A stretch of DNA of 64,000 bases from Streptomyces sp. S4.7. Its GTDB lineage: Bacteria; Actinomycetota; Actinomycetes; Streptomycetales; Streptomycetaceae. The notes below the pieces were generated by a model. That model was not told the origin of the DNA and did not search any database. It worked only from the letters and a program-made list of their open reading frames with translations. Both the position numbers and the translations under genes were made by a program. Positions 17,686 through 24,637 of the stretch are shown here, piece by piece. Where the stretch lies: contig NZ_CP048397.1 of NCBI RefSeq assembly GCF_010384365.1, positions 5,580,001 to 5,644,000 of the forward strand, in the 5' to 3' direction. How positions within the stretch are numbered: the stretch's first letter is position 1; every line of letters starts with the position of its first letter.

Positions 17686-18657
17686 TCAGCTCTCCTTCGG
17701 GTCCGTGCCGGTCAGGAACCGGAGCGGATTGCGGCGTGTCATCAGGTCGATCAGGTCCTCGTCCACGCCCGCCGCGCGCACCCGGGGCAGGAAGGACCGG
17801 AAGAGATGCCCGTACCCCTGGCCGCCCTCCGACCGCAGATAGGCGTGCCGGGAGATGTCGCAGCTGAGCAGGACGCGGTCGGCGTGACCGCCCTCCACCA
17901 GCGCGAGCAGCAGACGCAGTCGTGTCGTGTCGCTCTGGTAGCTCTCCTTGCCGACGGTGTCGAAGGCGACGTAGGCGCCGCTCGCCGCCAGCTCACGGTG
18001 CGCAGTCGGGGCGTCGAAAAGGTCCTGATGGCCCAGCGAGATCCGGTGCGGCGGGAGTCCGGCACCGGTGAGCAGTTCAAGCTGGGCGCGACCGCCGCGG
18101 CCGAGCTGGGCGTGCGTGGCGACCGACAGGCCGGTGGCGACGGCGGCGTGCGCCGAGGCCAGCAGCACGCGCGTCTCGGCTTCGCTCGGCACGTCACCGT
18201 GACTGCCGATCTCGCCGAGTACGCCGGGCCGGATTCCGGTGTCGCCGAATCCGTCGTGGATCTCGCGCACGAGAGTCGCGGTCAGCTCCTCGACGCCGGC
18301 CCCGTCCAGCTCCGTGGGGTGGAACGGCTCGTAGTACCAGCCCGTGGCTGCGACCACCGGCACCCCGGACTCCTCCGAGATCCGGGCCAGGGCGTGCGGA
18401 CTTCGACCCATGCCGCGGCAGGTCAGCTCCACGACCAGGCCGAGGCCGAACTCCTCACGCAGCTGCGCCAGTTCCTCGGTGACGGCGGGCCCGTGCGGGG
18501 CCGCGTGGAGAACCGCCGCGCCGTCCCCGGCACGGTCGAGGTCGAGGACCAGGTGCTCATGGGCGAGCGCCGGACCGCGTACGGCGGAGAGGGGCAACGT
18601 GCCGGTGACGGTGCGCAGATGGCGTGGATGGTGGGCATCGTCGGAGTGTCGCTGCAT
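17686..18657 (-). CDS. php: Phosphotriesterase-homology protein (amidohydrolase fold)
   Basis: A 323-residue metallohydrolase of the phosphotriesterase family. Metal ligands can be placed: His33 and His35 in LAHEHLVLD, Glu149 in VLGEIGSHG (where true phosphotriesterases have a carboxylated lysine), His182 in ATHAQLG, His210 in SLGHQDL and Asp267 in LLSCDISR. The Glu bridge is the hallmark of the Php/PTER branch, whose members act on lactones, amides or phosphoesters. ATG 18657 is chosen because AGGAAGG lies ten bases upstream; a longer GTG start at 18714 abuts the yhfT stop but adds a low-complexity N-terminus. Likely role: hydrolysis of a cyclic or esterified intermediate in the block's pathway. 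Confidence 0.85.
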   Translation of the reverse strand: MQRHSDDAHHPRHLRTVTGTLPLSAVRGPALAHEHLVLDLDRAGDGAAVLHAAPHGPAVTEELAQLREEFGLGLVVELTCRGMGRSPHALARISEESGVPVVAATGWYYEPFHPTELDGAGVEELTATLVREIHDGFGDTGIRPGVLGEIGSHGDVPSEAETRVLLASAHAAVATGLSVATHAQLGRGGRAQLELLTGAGLPPHRISLGHQDLFDAPTAHRELAASGAYVAFDTVGKESYQSDTTRLRLLLALVEGGHADRVLLSCDISRHAYLRSEGGQGYGHLFRSFLPRVRAAGVDEDLIDLMTRRNPLRFLTGTDPKES

Positions 18658-18714
18658 GGCGCGGGGCCTTCCTGTGTCGTGCGTGATCGCCGCGGTGGTC
18701 CTTGAGCGCGCCAC

Positions 18715-20094
18715 CTATCCCTTGATCGGCGTGAACAGGTCCAGCCAGTAGAGGATGTTCAGCAGCACGCCGCCGACGATCACGGCGGCGGGTGCGGCCG
18801 CCATCCGTACGACGGGGCGCCCCATCGACTCGTTGAGCAGATAGAGTCCGCCGACTATGAGGATGCCCAGGCCCCCTCCCATGACATTGGCGGCCATCAG
18901 CGAACCGAAGAGGATCGCGAGTCCCAACGCGTCGCCGATGGCGCTCCGCAGGTGCTCGGAGGAGTCACGCACGCTCGGCAGCTTCCCGAGTATCTTGCCG
19001 ATCGCGGAGAGCGCCAGCACCTCCAGGGCGAAGACCGCCGCGCCGACGACGGCGGCGACGAACGGGTTCGGCATGAGGTAGCCGATGGGGTAGACGAAGG
19101 TGAAACCGGCGATGCCGTAGGCGCCGGAGGCGAGCGCGGTCGTCGCGATCAGCGGTACGAAGCCGAACGCCCGGTAGAAGTCCACCTGGGCGGCCTCCGC
19201 GTAGTCGCCCTTGGCGATCAGGAAGCTCGTCGCCTCGCCGCCGCCGAACACATGTGACTGGGCCAGTACGCAGACGCCCGCCCCGAGCAGCATGAAGAGC
19301 GGCAGGTGGCGCCGCAGCCGCAGTGCGCTCGCGCTGAACAGCGAGGCCATCGGATCTTCCGCGTCGTCCCCCGCCCCGTTCTTCACCTCCGGGGCCGGGC
19401 CGCCCGCTGCCGACGCCTTCGCCGCCTCGGCCCTGTCCAGCTTCCGCTGCGCCAGGTCCTTGTTGACGGCGAAGCCGATGAGCGTCAGGACTCCTACGGC
19501 CATGGCGATGGAGCCGGGGAAGATGTCCGGCCAGATCTTCATCGTCATCACGACGAGCGCCAGCTCGACGACCGCCGCGATGCCGCCCCGTAGCCGCCCG
19601 AACTGCTTGGTGATGGCCAGCACCGGGAAGAGCGTGAACAGGAACAGGATCGGCGTCGACATCTGCTGGAGCGCGGTCAGGAAGTCGACGGGCAGGTCGT
19701 GCGCGATGCTGTTGGCCCCGTTGAGGCCGAACACGACCACGGCGCCCCACGCGCCGCCGAGCAGCGGCGCGATCCACTTCTTGGGCGACAGGATGCCCAG
19801 GATGTCGGTGGGCAGGAAGACGAGCCACGGGTTGAGTACGCCGGTGGACAGCGCCATCGGTGCGCCGAGGCCGAAGATGAAGCCGGCCGAGAGCCCGAAG
19901 GACACGGCGGTGGTGGCGCTGCGCGTGGAGCGTCCCTGGATGAAGTCCAGCATGAAGGGGCGCACACCGTCGTTGAAGACGGCCAGTGCCATATGAGAGA
20001 TGAACGCGGTCAGCGCACACAGCGCTATCACGGTCAGTTGCTGTGCCAGCGAGAGTTCGAGATCGGTCGAACTCGCTGCGAGGACGCTGTTCAC
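18715..20094 (-). CDS. yhfT: YhfT-like polytopic membrane protein, putative transporter
   Basis: About 459 residues with ten or more hydrophobic segments and a charged cytoplasmic-looking loop near residues 215-255 (rich in Ala, Glu, Lys, Asp). It matches the YhfT family, proposed to be transporters on topology alone. Notable segments are LGAPMALSTGVLNPWLVFLP, TFVYPIGYLMPNPFVAA and the C-terminal ILYWLDLF. The preferred start is GTG 20094, eight bases after GAGGAG; the GTG at 20103 overlaps that ribosome site. It is the only membrane protein in the block, so it likely imports the substrate that the enzymes process. No ATPase or PTS domain accompanies it. Confidence 0.82.
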   Translation of the reverse strand: MNSVLAASSTDLELSLAQQLTVIALCALTAFISHMALAVFNDGVRPFMLDFIQGRSTRSATTAVSFGLSAGFIFGLGAPMALSTGVLNPWLVFLPTDILGILSPKKWIAPLLGGAWGAVVVFGLNGANSIAHDLPVDFLTALQQMSTPILFLFTLFPVLAITKQFGRLRGGIAAVVELALVVMTMKIWPDIFPGSIAMAVGVLTLIGFAVNKDLAQRKLDRAEAAKASAAGGPAPEVKNGAGDDAEDPMASLFSASALRLRRHLPLFMLLGAGVCVLAQSHVFGGGEATSFLIAKGDYAEAAQVDFYRAFGFVPLIATTALASGAYGIAGFTFVYPIGYLMPNPFVAAVVGAAVFALEVLALSAIGKILGKLPSVRDSSEHLRSAIGDALGLAILFGSLMAANVMGGGLGILIVGGLYLLNESMGRPVVRMAAAPAAVIVGGVLLNILYWLDLFTPIKG

Positions 20095-20182
20095 GGGATT
20101 CACTCCTCAGTGCCCCGCGGGGGCTTGGCCCGGCGCGGGGTCTTACGAGGTCTGTCGAGCCCTTCCGGCTCGTACGGGGCCG

Positions 20183-20539
20183 TCAGCCACGCGCGGCGAT
20201 GGCGCGGGCCATGAGCGGGGCGATCACGTCGATCTGGTCGATGGCGAAGCCGAAGACCTTCTTGCCTTCCGAGAGCAGGGCGTTCACCTCGTCCTCCGTG
20301 GGGACGGAGCGTCCGAAGGTGTGGCAGGCGGGCTTGCCGAGCAGCCCGACGAGTACGCCGAGGGAGGCCCCGGCGCCGGTGTGGCAGGTGCCGAGGAAGT
20401 AGTCGGCCTGGCCGCCGCGCAGCTTCATCGCGGCGTCCATGTCGTTGGAGACAGTGATCTCGATGCCGTCGAGGCCGAGCTTTTTGACGGTCTCCGTGAC
20501 CTCGGCCTTGCCTACGCCACCGGTGAGGATCTTCGTCAT
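20183..20539 (-). CDS. yhfU: YhfU-like DUF2620 protein
   Basis: A 118-residue soluble protein of the YhfU (DUF2620) family. It opens MTKILTGGVGKAEV, has a glycine-rich centre GTCHTGAGASLGVLVGLLG and ends with FAIDQIDVIAPLMARAIAA. The Gly-rich loops and alternating strands and helices suggest a small alpha/beta fold, but no catalytic residues are obvious apart from the CHTG segment. The start ATG 20539 has AGAAGG at normal spacing. It lies thirteen bases after yhfY and 88 bases before yhfT, and the family travels with YhfT, suggesting a partner of the transporter or an accessory of the enzymes. Function unknown. Confidence 0.82.
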   Translation of the reverse strand: MTKILTGGVGKAEVTETVKKLGLDGIEITVSNDMDAAMKLRGGQADYFLGTCHTGAGASLGVLVGLLGKPACHTFGRSVPTEDEVNALLSEGKKVFGFAIDQIDVIAPLMARAIAARG

Positions 20540-20552
20540 GGCTGGTTCCTTC

Positions 20553-20939
20553 TCATGTCTCGTGCCGTGGGGGCGAGCTCTGGTCGAGCAGTGCGAGGTG
20601 CAGTCCGAGGAAGTTGATCTCGGAGTCGGGAAGCGGTGCGCCGAGTTCCGAGGCCGCGCGTACGGAGACGGCGCGGGCCCGCGCCACCGCGTCGGGGTGC
20701 CCGGCGAGTTCGGCCGTGATCTCGGAGTCGGTGGGGAATTCCGCGATCGGCTCGCCGTTGAGCAACCTGGTGAGAGCCATCATGAGGTGGCTGGTGAGCG
20801 TGCCCGCCGTCTCCTCGGTGACGGTACGGCCCTCGGCGCCCAGGGCGTCCAGCTCGGCGGTCACGAACGCGGCGACCTCGGGCCGGACCTGACCGCTCTC
20901 GCGGAACAGTTTGATGCGTAGGGCGAGCTGGTCGTCCAT
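20553..20939 (-). CDS. yhfY: YhfY-like PRD-domain protein
   Basis: A 128-residue protein made of a single PTS-regulation-domain (PRD)-like helical bundle, as in E. coli YhfY. The region LTSHLMMALTRLLNGEPI corresponds to the conserved histidine-containing PRD helix, and EINFLGLHLALL to its C-terminal helix. There is no DNA-binding domain, so unlike BglG or LicT proteins it cannot act alone as an antiterminator or activator; it may sense a phosphoryl or metabolic signal for YhfZ or the enzymes. ATG 20939 follows an AAGGGAAG ribosome site and an operator/promoter copy at 20967-20990. It is the first gene of the distal transcript unit yhfY-U-T-php-S-X-W. Confidence 0.8.
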   Translation of the reverse strand: MDDQLALRIKLFRESGQVRPEVAAFVTAELDALGAEGRTVTEETAGTLTSHLMMALTRLLNGEPIAEFPTDSEITAELAGHPDAVARARAVSVRAASELGAPLPDSEINFLGLHLALLDQSSPPRHET

Positions 20940-20966
20940 GGTCTTCCCTTCACTCTTCGAATCCGA

Positions 20967-20996
20967 CAGTAACCAGGATTTTGGATTTTGAGCAGA
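20967..20996 (-). promoter_or_regulatory. Operator/promoter copy in front of yhfY
   Basis: The plus-strand 16-mer ACAGTAACCAGGATTT here repeats, with one change, the sequence in front of yhfZ. Read on the minus strand it gives a -10-like TACTGT, with a weak -35-like TGCTCA 17 bp upstream. The left palindrome arm CAGTAACCAG (20968-20977) is identical to the yhfZ copy; the right arm (TTGGATTTTG) is degenerate. A leader of about 25 bases with AAGGGAAG follows before yhfY. Confidence 0.65.
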
Positions 20997-21040
20997 GGCT
21001 CGGGGTCACGATTCTCGCCAGGAGAGCCGGACCCAGGGGG

Positions 21041-21059
21041 CCCGCCCCGTCGGGGCGGG
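21041..21059 (-). terminator. Hairpin after yhfZ
   Basis: CCCGCCCC and GGGGCGGG (with one flanking base pair) enclose a short loop, nine bases past the yhfZ stop and upstream of the yhfY promoter copy. It would separate yhfZ from the structural genes. Confidence 0.7.
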
Positions 21060-21067
21060 TGGGACCG

Positions 21068-22006
21068 TCAGTAGGACGGTGCGCGCTCACCCCGCAACAC
21101 CTCGGACTGGCAGGTGGTGATGACCGACAGGTCGAGGGAGTCGCGTACGGCGCCGAGCGCCTTCGCCCCCTCGGTCCGGCCGATGATCGCGGCGCTCGAG
21201 TTGCGCAGTGACAGGTCCCGGGTGACCTCGTCGCCCAGCGGCAGTACGTCCACTCCCGCGCCGAGCCGGTCCTGCACCTCGTCGAGATTCCACAGGGTCG
21301 CGTCGACGCGGTCGTGCGCGAACAGATCGCGCAGCTGCATGTACGACGCCTCGACCCACTCGATGTCGGTGCGTCCGGCGAAGACCCGCTCCGCGAGTAT
21401 GCGCTGGTCCTCGGAGGCGTGGTCGACGGCGACGCGCAGCCCCTTCGCCTCCAGGGCGGCGCCGTGCCGCAGCAGCAGCCCGTGCGCCCCCACGTACGTC
21501 GCGGGTCCGAGGTCCGCGACGAGCTCCACGGGGCGCTCCTCGATCAGCCGGTCGGCGGCGAAGCGCGAGAGGACCACCAGGTCGACCTTGCCCTCGACCA
21601 GCGCGGTGGTGCGTGCCCCGGCGCCGCGCATGAACGTGATCGCGAAAGGCGCCCCGGCCTGTTCGAACGCGGCGCGCAGCCCGGTGGCCAGGCCCTCGTA
21701 CCGGTGCGAGTACGGCAGCGGCATCGCCGCCAGCAGCGTGCCGAGCCCGGAGAGCCGCCACAGGACCGAGCGGTCGGAGTGGACGAGGAACGTGCCGAGG
21801 TGGCCGCGCGCGGTCGTGCGGATCGCGCCCGCCGTCTCCAGGAGCTGGAGGGCCGCCTGCACCGTGCCGTTTCCGACGCCCAGCTCTTCGGCGAAGTCGC
21901 GGACGCGGGGCAGGCGGGTGTCCGGCTCGTGGTTGAGCAGCAGGACGGCGAGCTGCCGGGCGGCGAGGCCGTTGCGGGTCAGGAAGCGTTCGTCGAAGCC
22001 GGTCAC
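21068..22006 (-). CDS. yhfZ: YhfZ-like transcription regulator (winged helix plus binding-protein fold)
   Basis: About 312 residues. Residues 10-75 form a GntR-like winged helix (LLNHEPDTRLPRVRDFAEELGVGNGTVQAALQLLE spans its recognition region, residues about 24-58). The rest resembles a periplasmic-binding-protein-type sensor as in E. coli YhfZ, with SGLGTLLAAMPLPYSHRYEGLATGL and a KVDLVVLSRFAADRL segment. It probably binds the pathway's inducer. A TTG at 22042 is open but lies inside the promoter; GTG 22006 is preferred and would sit at the predicted transcript 5' end, giving a leaderless mRNA, since no Shine-Dalgarno is visible. The likely targets are its own promoter and that of yhfY, which share one operator. 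Confidence 0.83.
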   Translation of the reverse strand: MTGFDERFLTRNGLAARQLAVLLLNHEPDTRLPRVRDFAEELGVGNGTVQAALQLLETAGAIRTTARGHLGTFLVHSDRSVLWRLSGLGTLLAAMPLPYSHRYEGLATGLRAAFEQAGAPFAITFMRGAGARTTALVEGKVDLVVLSRFAADRLIEERPVELVADLGPATYVGAHGLLLRHGAALEAKGLRVAVDHASEDQRILAERVFAGRTDIEWVEASYMQLRDLFAHDRVDATLWNLDEVQDRLGAGVDVLPLGDEVTRDLSLRNSSAAIIGRTEGAKALGAVRDSLDLSVITTCQSEVLRGERAPSY

Positions 22007-22014
22007 AGATGGGA

Positions 22015-22042
22015 CAGTAACCAGGATTCTGGATACTGACAA
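22015..22042 (-). promoter_or_regulatory. Palindromic operator overlapping the yhfZ promoter
   Basis: Plus-strand arms CAGTAACCAG (22015-22024) and CTGGATACTG (22029-22038) flank GATT and are inverted repeats matching at 9 of 10 positions. On the minus strand the site spans a promoter with -35 TTGTCA (22037-22042), a 17-bp spacer and -10 TACTGT (22014-22019). The predicted transcript begins at or next to GTG 22006. A repressor bound here would block RNA polymerase. Confidence 0.72.
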
Positions 22043-22160
22043 GAGTGTCTCGAAGTGTCCTTCGCCGGGTTGCTCGTCACGTCAGCTCTCGGCCGACCGT
22101 GACGTCCTCAGTACGAAGGCGGCCCGCGGCGCACCGTGCGGACCGCCCGCGTCCGCCTCG

Positions 22161-23084
22161 TCAGGGCGTACGTGCGATCAGGTAGCGGAAGACATTGGGC
22201 ATCCATACGGTGCCGTCGCGCCGGACGTGCGGGTGCAGCGCCTCCGCTATCTCCTTCTCCACCTGCGACCGGTCCGTCGCCCGCACCGCAGCGTCGAACA
22301 CTCCCGTCGACAGCAGCCCACGCAGCGCGCTCTCCATCCCGGCGTAACCGAACGGGCAGGACACGCGCCCGGAGCCGTCGGGCCTCAGCCCGGCCCGCGC
22401 CGCCACGTCCTCCAGGTCGTCCCTGCGCGGCGGACGGTAGCCGCCGCCCTTCCGCAGCCGCTCGGTCAGCCGCCCCGCGACCCGCAGGACGGCGGACGTC
22501 GCGCAGCGCTCCGGCGGTCCCCAGCCGGCGAGGACCACGGGCGTACCGCGCTCCGCCATCGGCACCGCCTCCGCCAGCGCCGGTCCGAGCCCGTCCGAAT
22601 CGTCGTCGGCGACACCGATGGGCTGGAACGCCGTGATCACGTCATAAGCGGGGCGCTCCGCCTCCATGACGGCCGTGGCGCCGCCCGCCAGTACACGCGC
22701 CCCCGCCCGGCCGCCGAACGTCCCCGACGCGCCGCTCGCGGCCCACACGGGCGCCGCTGACGGCGCCGTGTGCCCCATCGGGCGCGAGTCGTGGACGAGC
22801 CGCTCGCGAGCCAGCGCGACGCGTTCCTGGTCGGCGTCCACGCCGGTCACATGGGCGCCCCTGGCGGTCGCGATCAGCAGCGCGAGCCCCGAGCCGCAGC
22901 CGAGGCCGAGCAGCCGCGTACCGGGGCCGACCTCCAGGCGCTCGTACACCGCCTCGTAGAGCGGCACCAGCATCCGTTCCTGGATCTCGGCCCAGTCCCG
23001 GGCCCGCTCGCCCGCCTCCGTAGAAGGATCTGTCGAGGCCGCGTCGACCTGCTGCTGGTGGTGCTGGACGAGCGTACGAGTCAT
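22161..23084 (-). CDS. Class I SAM-dependent methyltransferase
   Basis: A 307-residue protein with a Rossmann methyltransferase core near residues 55-90: LGLGCGSGLALLIA (glycine-rich SAM loop, with Gly where many families have Asp), then VTGVDADQERVALAR (acidic ribose-binding residue). Later segments YDVITAFQPIG and GTPVVLAGWGPPER match motifs after the core. The substrate cannot be inferred; the second half resembles small-molecule methyltransferases. ATG 23084 (MTRTLVQHH) is chosen since homologue-like sequence begins there; the frame is open further upstream but composition changes, and the ribosome site is weak. It lies alone between the yhf-like block and the rpsP region, on the minus strand. 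Confidence 0.8.
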   Translation of the reverse strand: MTRTLVQHHQQQVDAASTDPSTEAGERARDWAEIQERMLVPLYEAVYERLEVGPGTRLLGLGCGSGLALLIATARGAHVTGVDADQERVALARERLVHDSRPMGHTAPSAAPVWAASGASGTFGGRAGARVLAGGATAVMEAERPAYDVITAFQPIGVADDDSDGLGPALAEAVPMAERGTPVVLAGWGPPERCATSAVLRVAGRLTERLRKGGGYRPPRRDDLEDVAARAGLRPDGSGRVSCPFGYAGMESALRGLLSTGVFDAAVRATDRSQVEKEIAEALHPHVRRDGTVWMPNVFRYLIARTP

Positions 23085-23832
23085 TGATAGCGCCCCAATC
23101 CGGCCGAGAGTCCTTGTGTCCCGATTGACAGCCCCCGTGTTCATCCGCGCCTTCGTCCCCCGTATGCCAGGGAACTGCGCATCCGTGCCCGCGTCCAGTG
23201 GTTCGCGGGCAATCCTTACGCGCTCCGGTCGTGCGCCCCGGCGCACGGAAAATTGCTCTCACCGGACCTTGTCCGCCTACGGTGCGAGCCTCCGTCGGAT
23301 CGCCGCTGGCCGCGCCCCGAGCGCCGGCCGCTCGGGACCTTCGGGGAGTCCGCGCGGGTCCGCACGGACAAGGCGGAGCGGCGTACGAGCGGCGTGGACG
23401 CGCGTCGGTGCGGGATGGGCCGAAAGAGTGAGGCCGCCGGGACGTGATCCCTCAACTCCCCGTCGGCGCGCCGGTATCTGACGATTGCGCGCTCCCCGCC
23501 CCCACCGGGGCCGATGCCGGGGATCGGCGGCGCGCCCGATAACGTCGTTCTTGTGGTCCCGCTCTCCTGAAGGGGATCGAGCGGCGACGGCGTCGGCGCA
23601 GTCGCCCGAACGGTCTACGGCACGCGTGCCTTCGGTCAGGTGTACGTATTTCTTCTACGCGTCCAGGCGTAGCCGACACTACGTACCGGCTTGTGGTGAG
23701 AAGCGAGGCTTCTCCGGAGATCTACGCACCCGCCCTCGTCGGGACGCATCAACCGCAACTGACGGGTACGTGCAAATTATTTGGGATGCCCCGGAATGGA
23801 ACCCGGGAGGGTCCGGGCTCGTTGTTCACGAC
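23085..23832. other. 748-base spacer between the methyltransferase and the SprT-like gene
   Basis: No convincing gene. The proximal part probably holds the methyltransferase promoter. The distal half is rich in short palindromes (see 23621-23714) and falls locally in GC near 23770 (GTGCAAATTATTTGGG). The plus-strand frame entering the next gene stays open here, but its residues (Arg/Ser-rich) look non-coding. Confidence 0.55.
23621..23714 (+). ncRNA. Candidate structured leader RNA upstream of the SprT-like gene
   Basis: Several complementary segments occur in order. GGCACG-CGTGCC is at 23621-23632. A nested element has outer arms GTACGTA (23642-23648) and TACGTAC (23680-23686) around inner stem CTACGC/GCGTAG (23655-23660, 23667-23672) with a six-base loop. 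A hairpin GAGAAGC-GAG-GCTTCTC is at 23698-23714. The arrangement suggests a folded leader or small RNA on the plus strand; no known family is recognised. Confidence 0.35.
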
Positions 23833-24426
23833 GTGAGCACGACACCACCTGTTCTCGCCGCAGAGCTGGCGCAGGCGTGGGCCGAGATTCAGCGGCACCA
23901 CACCGAGCTGCCCGATCTTGCCGCGCCAGAGTCCCTGATCGGAGAGTCGTCGTCCGCCTGCGGCGCCGAGCTCTCCTTCGAGCGACTGCTTCACGAGGCA
24001 GTCCACGGCATCGCCGCTGCCCGGGGTGTCCGAGACACCTCCCGGGCAGGGCGCTACCACAATCGCCGATTCCTCGCGATCGCCGAGGAGTTGGGCCTGG
24101 ACCATTCGGAGGAGCCGCATCCGAGCAGCGGTTTCTCCCTGGTCTCCCTCAATCCGGAGGCGAGACGGCGCTACCGCCCCACCATCGAGCGGCTCCAGCG
24201 CGCCCTCGCGGCGCACACGGTCGCGACGACGTCCGACACCGAGCGCAGTTTCCGCGGCCCGGCCGCGCGGCACGGCTCGTCGGGCGGTGGCGTACGTGTG
24301 AAGGCGGTCTGTGACTGCGGCCGTAACGTACGCGTCGTTCCGTCGGTCCTCGCGCAGGCCCCGATCGTCTGCGGTGGCTGTGGCAAGCCGTTCCGCATTC
24401 CGGAAGTGGTCGCCGCTGCGAGCTGA
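23833..24426 (+). CDS. SprT-like putative zinc metallopeptidase with C-terminal zinc ribbon
   Basis: From GTG 23833 the product is 197 residues. It has an HExxH zinc motif (HEAVH, His54-Glu55-His58), a downstream RYHNRRF with His76 that fits the third zinc ligand of SprT-like domains, and a C-terminal ribbon with VCDCG and VCGGCG supplying four cysteines. This layout of HExxH, later His and zinc ribbon recalls SprT/Spartan domains, although bacterial function is unclear. The start is chosen at VSTTPPVL, where conserved-looking sequence begins; upstream frame is Arg/Ser-rich. It precedes rpsP but is separated by a terminator-like hairpin. Assignment to SprT rests on motifs only. Confidence 0.7.
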   Translation: MSTTPPVLAAELAQAWAEIQRHHTELPDLAAPESLIGESSSACGAELSFERLLHEAVHGIAAARGVRDTSRAGRYHNRRFLAIAEELGLDHSEEPHPSSGFSLVSLNPEARRRYRPTIERLQRALAAHTVATTSDTERSFRGPAARHGSSGGGVRVKAVCDCGRNVRVVPSVLAQAPIVCGGCGKPFRIPEVVAAAS

Positions 24427-24438
24427 GCACCACCGGTG

Positions 24439-24472
24439 CCCGCCCGGCCCGGAGCAGCCACGGTCGGGCGGG
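24439..24472 (+). terminator. Hairpin between the SprT-like gene and rpsP
   Basis: CCCGCCCG (24439-24446) pairs with CGGGCGGG (24465-24472). A second small stem (GGGGCG/CGCCCC, 24470-24484) overlaps it. It separates the upstream gene from the rpsP transcription unit, whose promoter likely lies around CACAAT at 24497-24502. Confidence 0.55.
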
Positions 24473-24637
24473 GCGCGGCGCCCCTCGGGCGTGTGGCACA
24501 ATGACCAGCTGTACTCGACAGTCGCACAGGACCCCTCTCTCCTCCGGCTGACGCGTCCATCGGGCACACGAGTACCGCAACCCCACGCGGCATGTCGATG
24601 TGCCCAACCACGTCAAGATCCAGGAGAGACCACTTCC

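Noticed and set aside
23253..23283. TTGCTC and TACGGT as a promoter in the spacer after the methyltransferase
   Set aside because: Spacing of 19 bp and weak matches; not supported.
23485..23832. N-terminal extension of the SprT-like gene
   Set aside because: The upstream part of the frame is Arg/Ser-rich and overlaps the palindrome cluster; conserved-looking sequence starts at GTG 23833.
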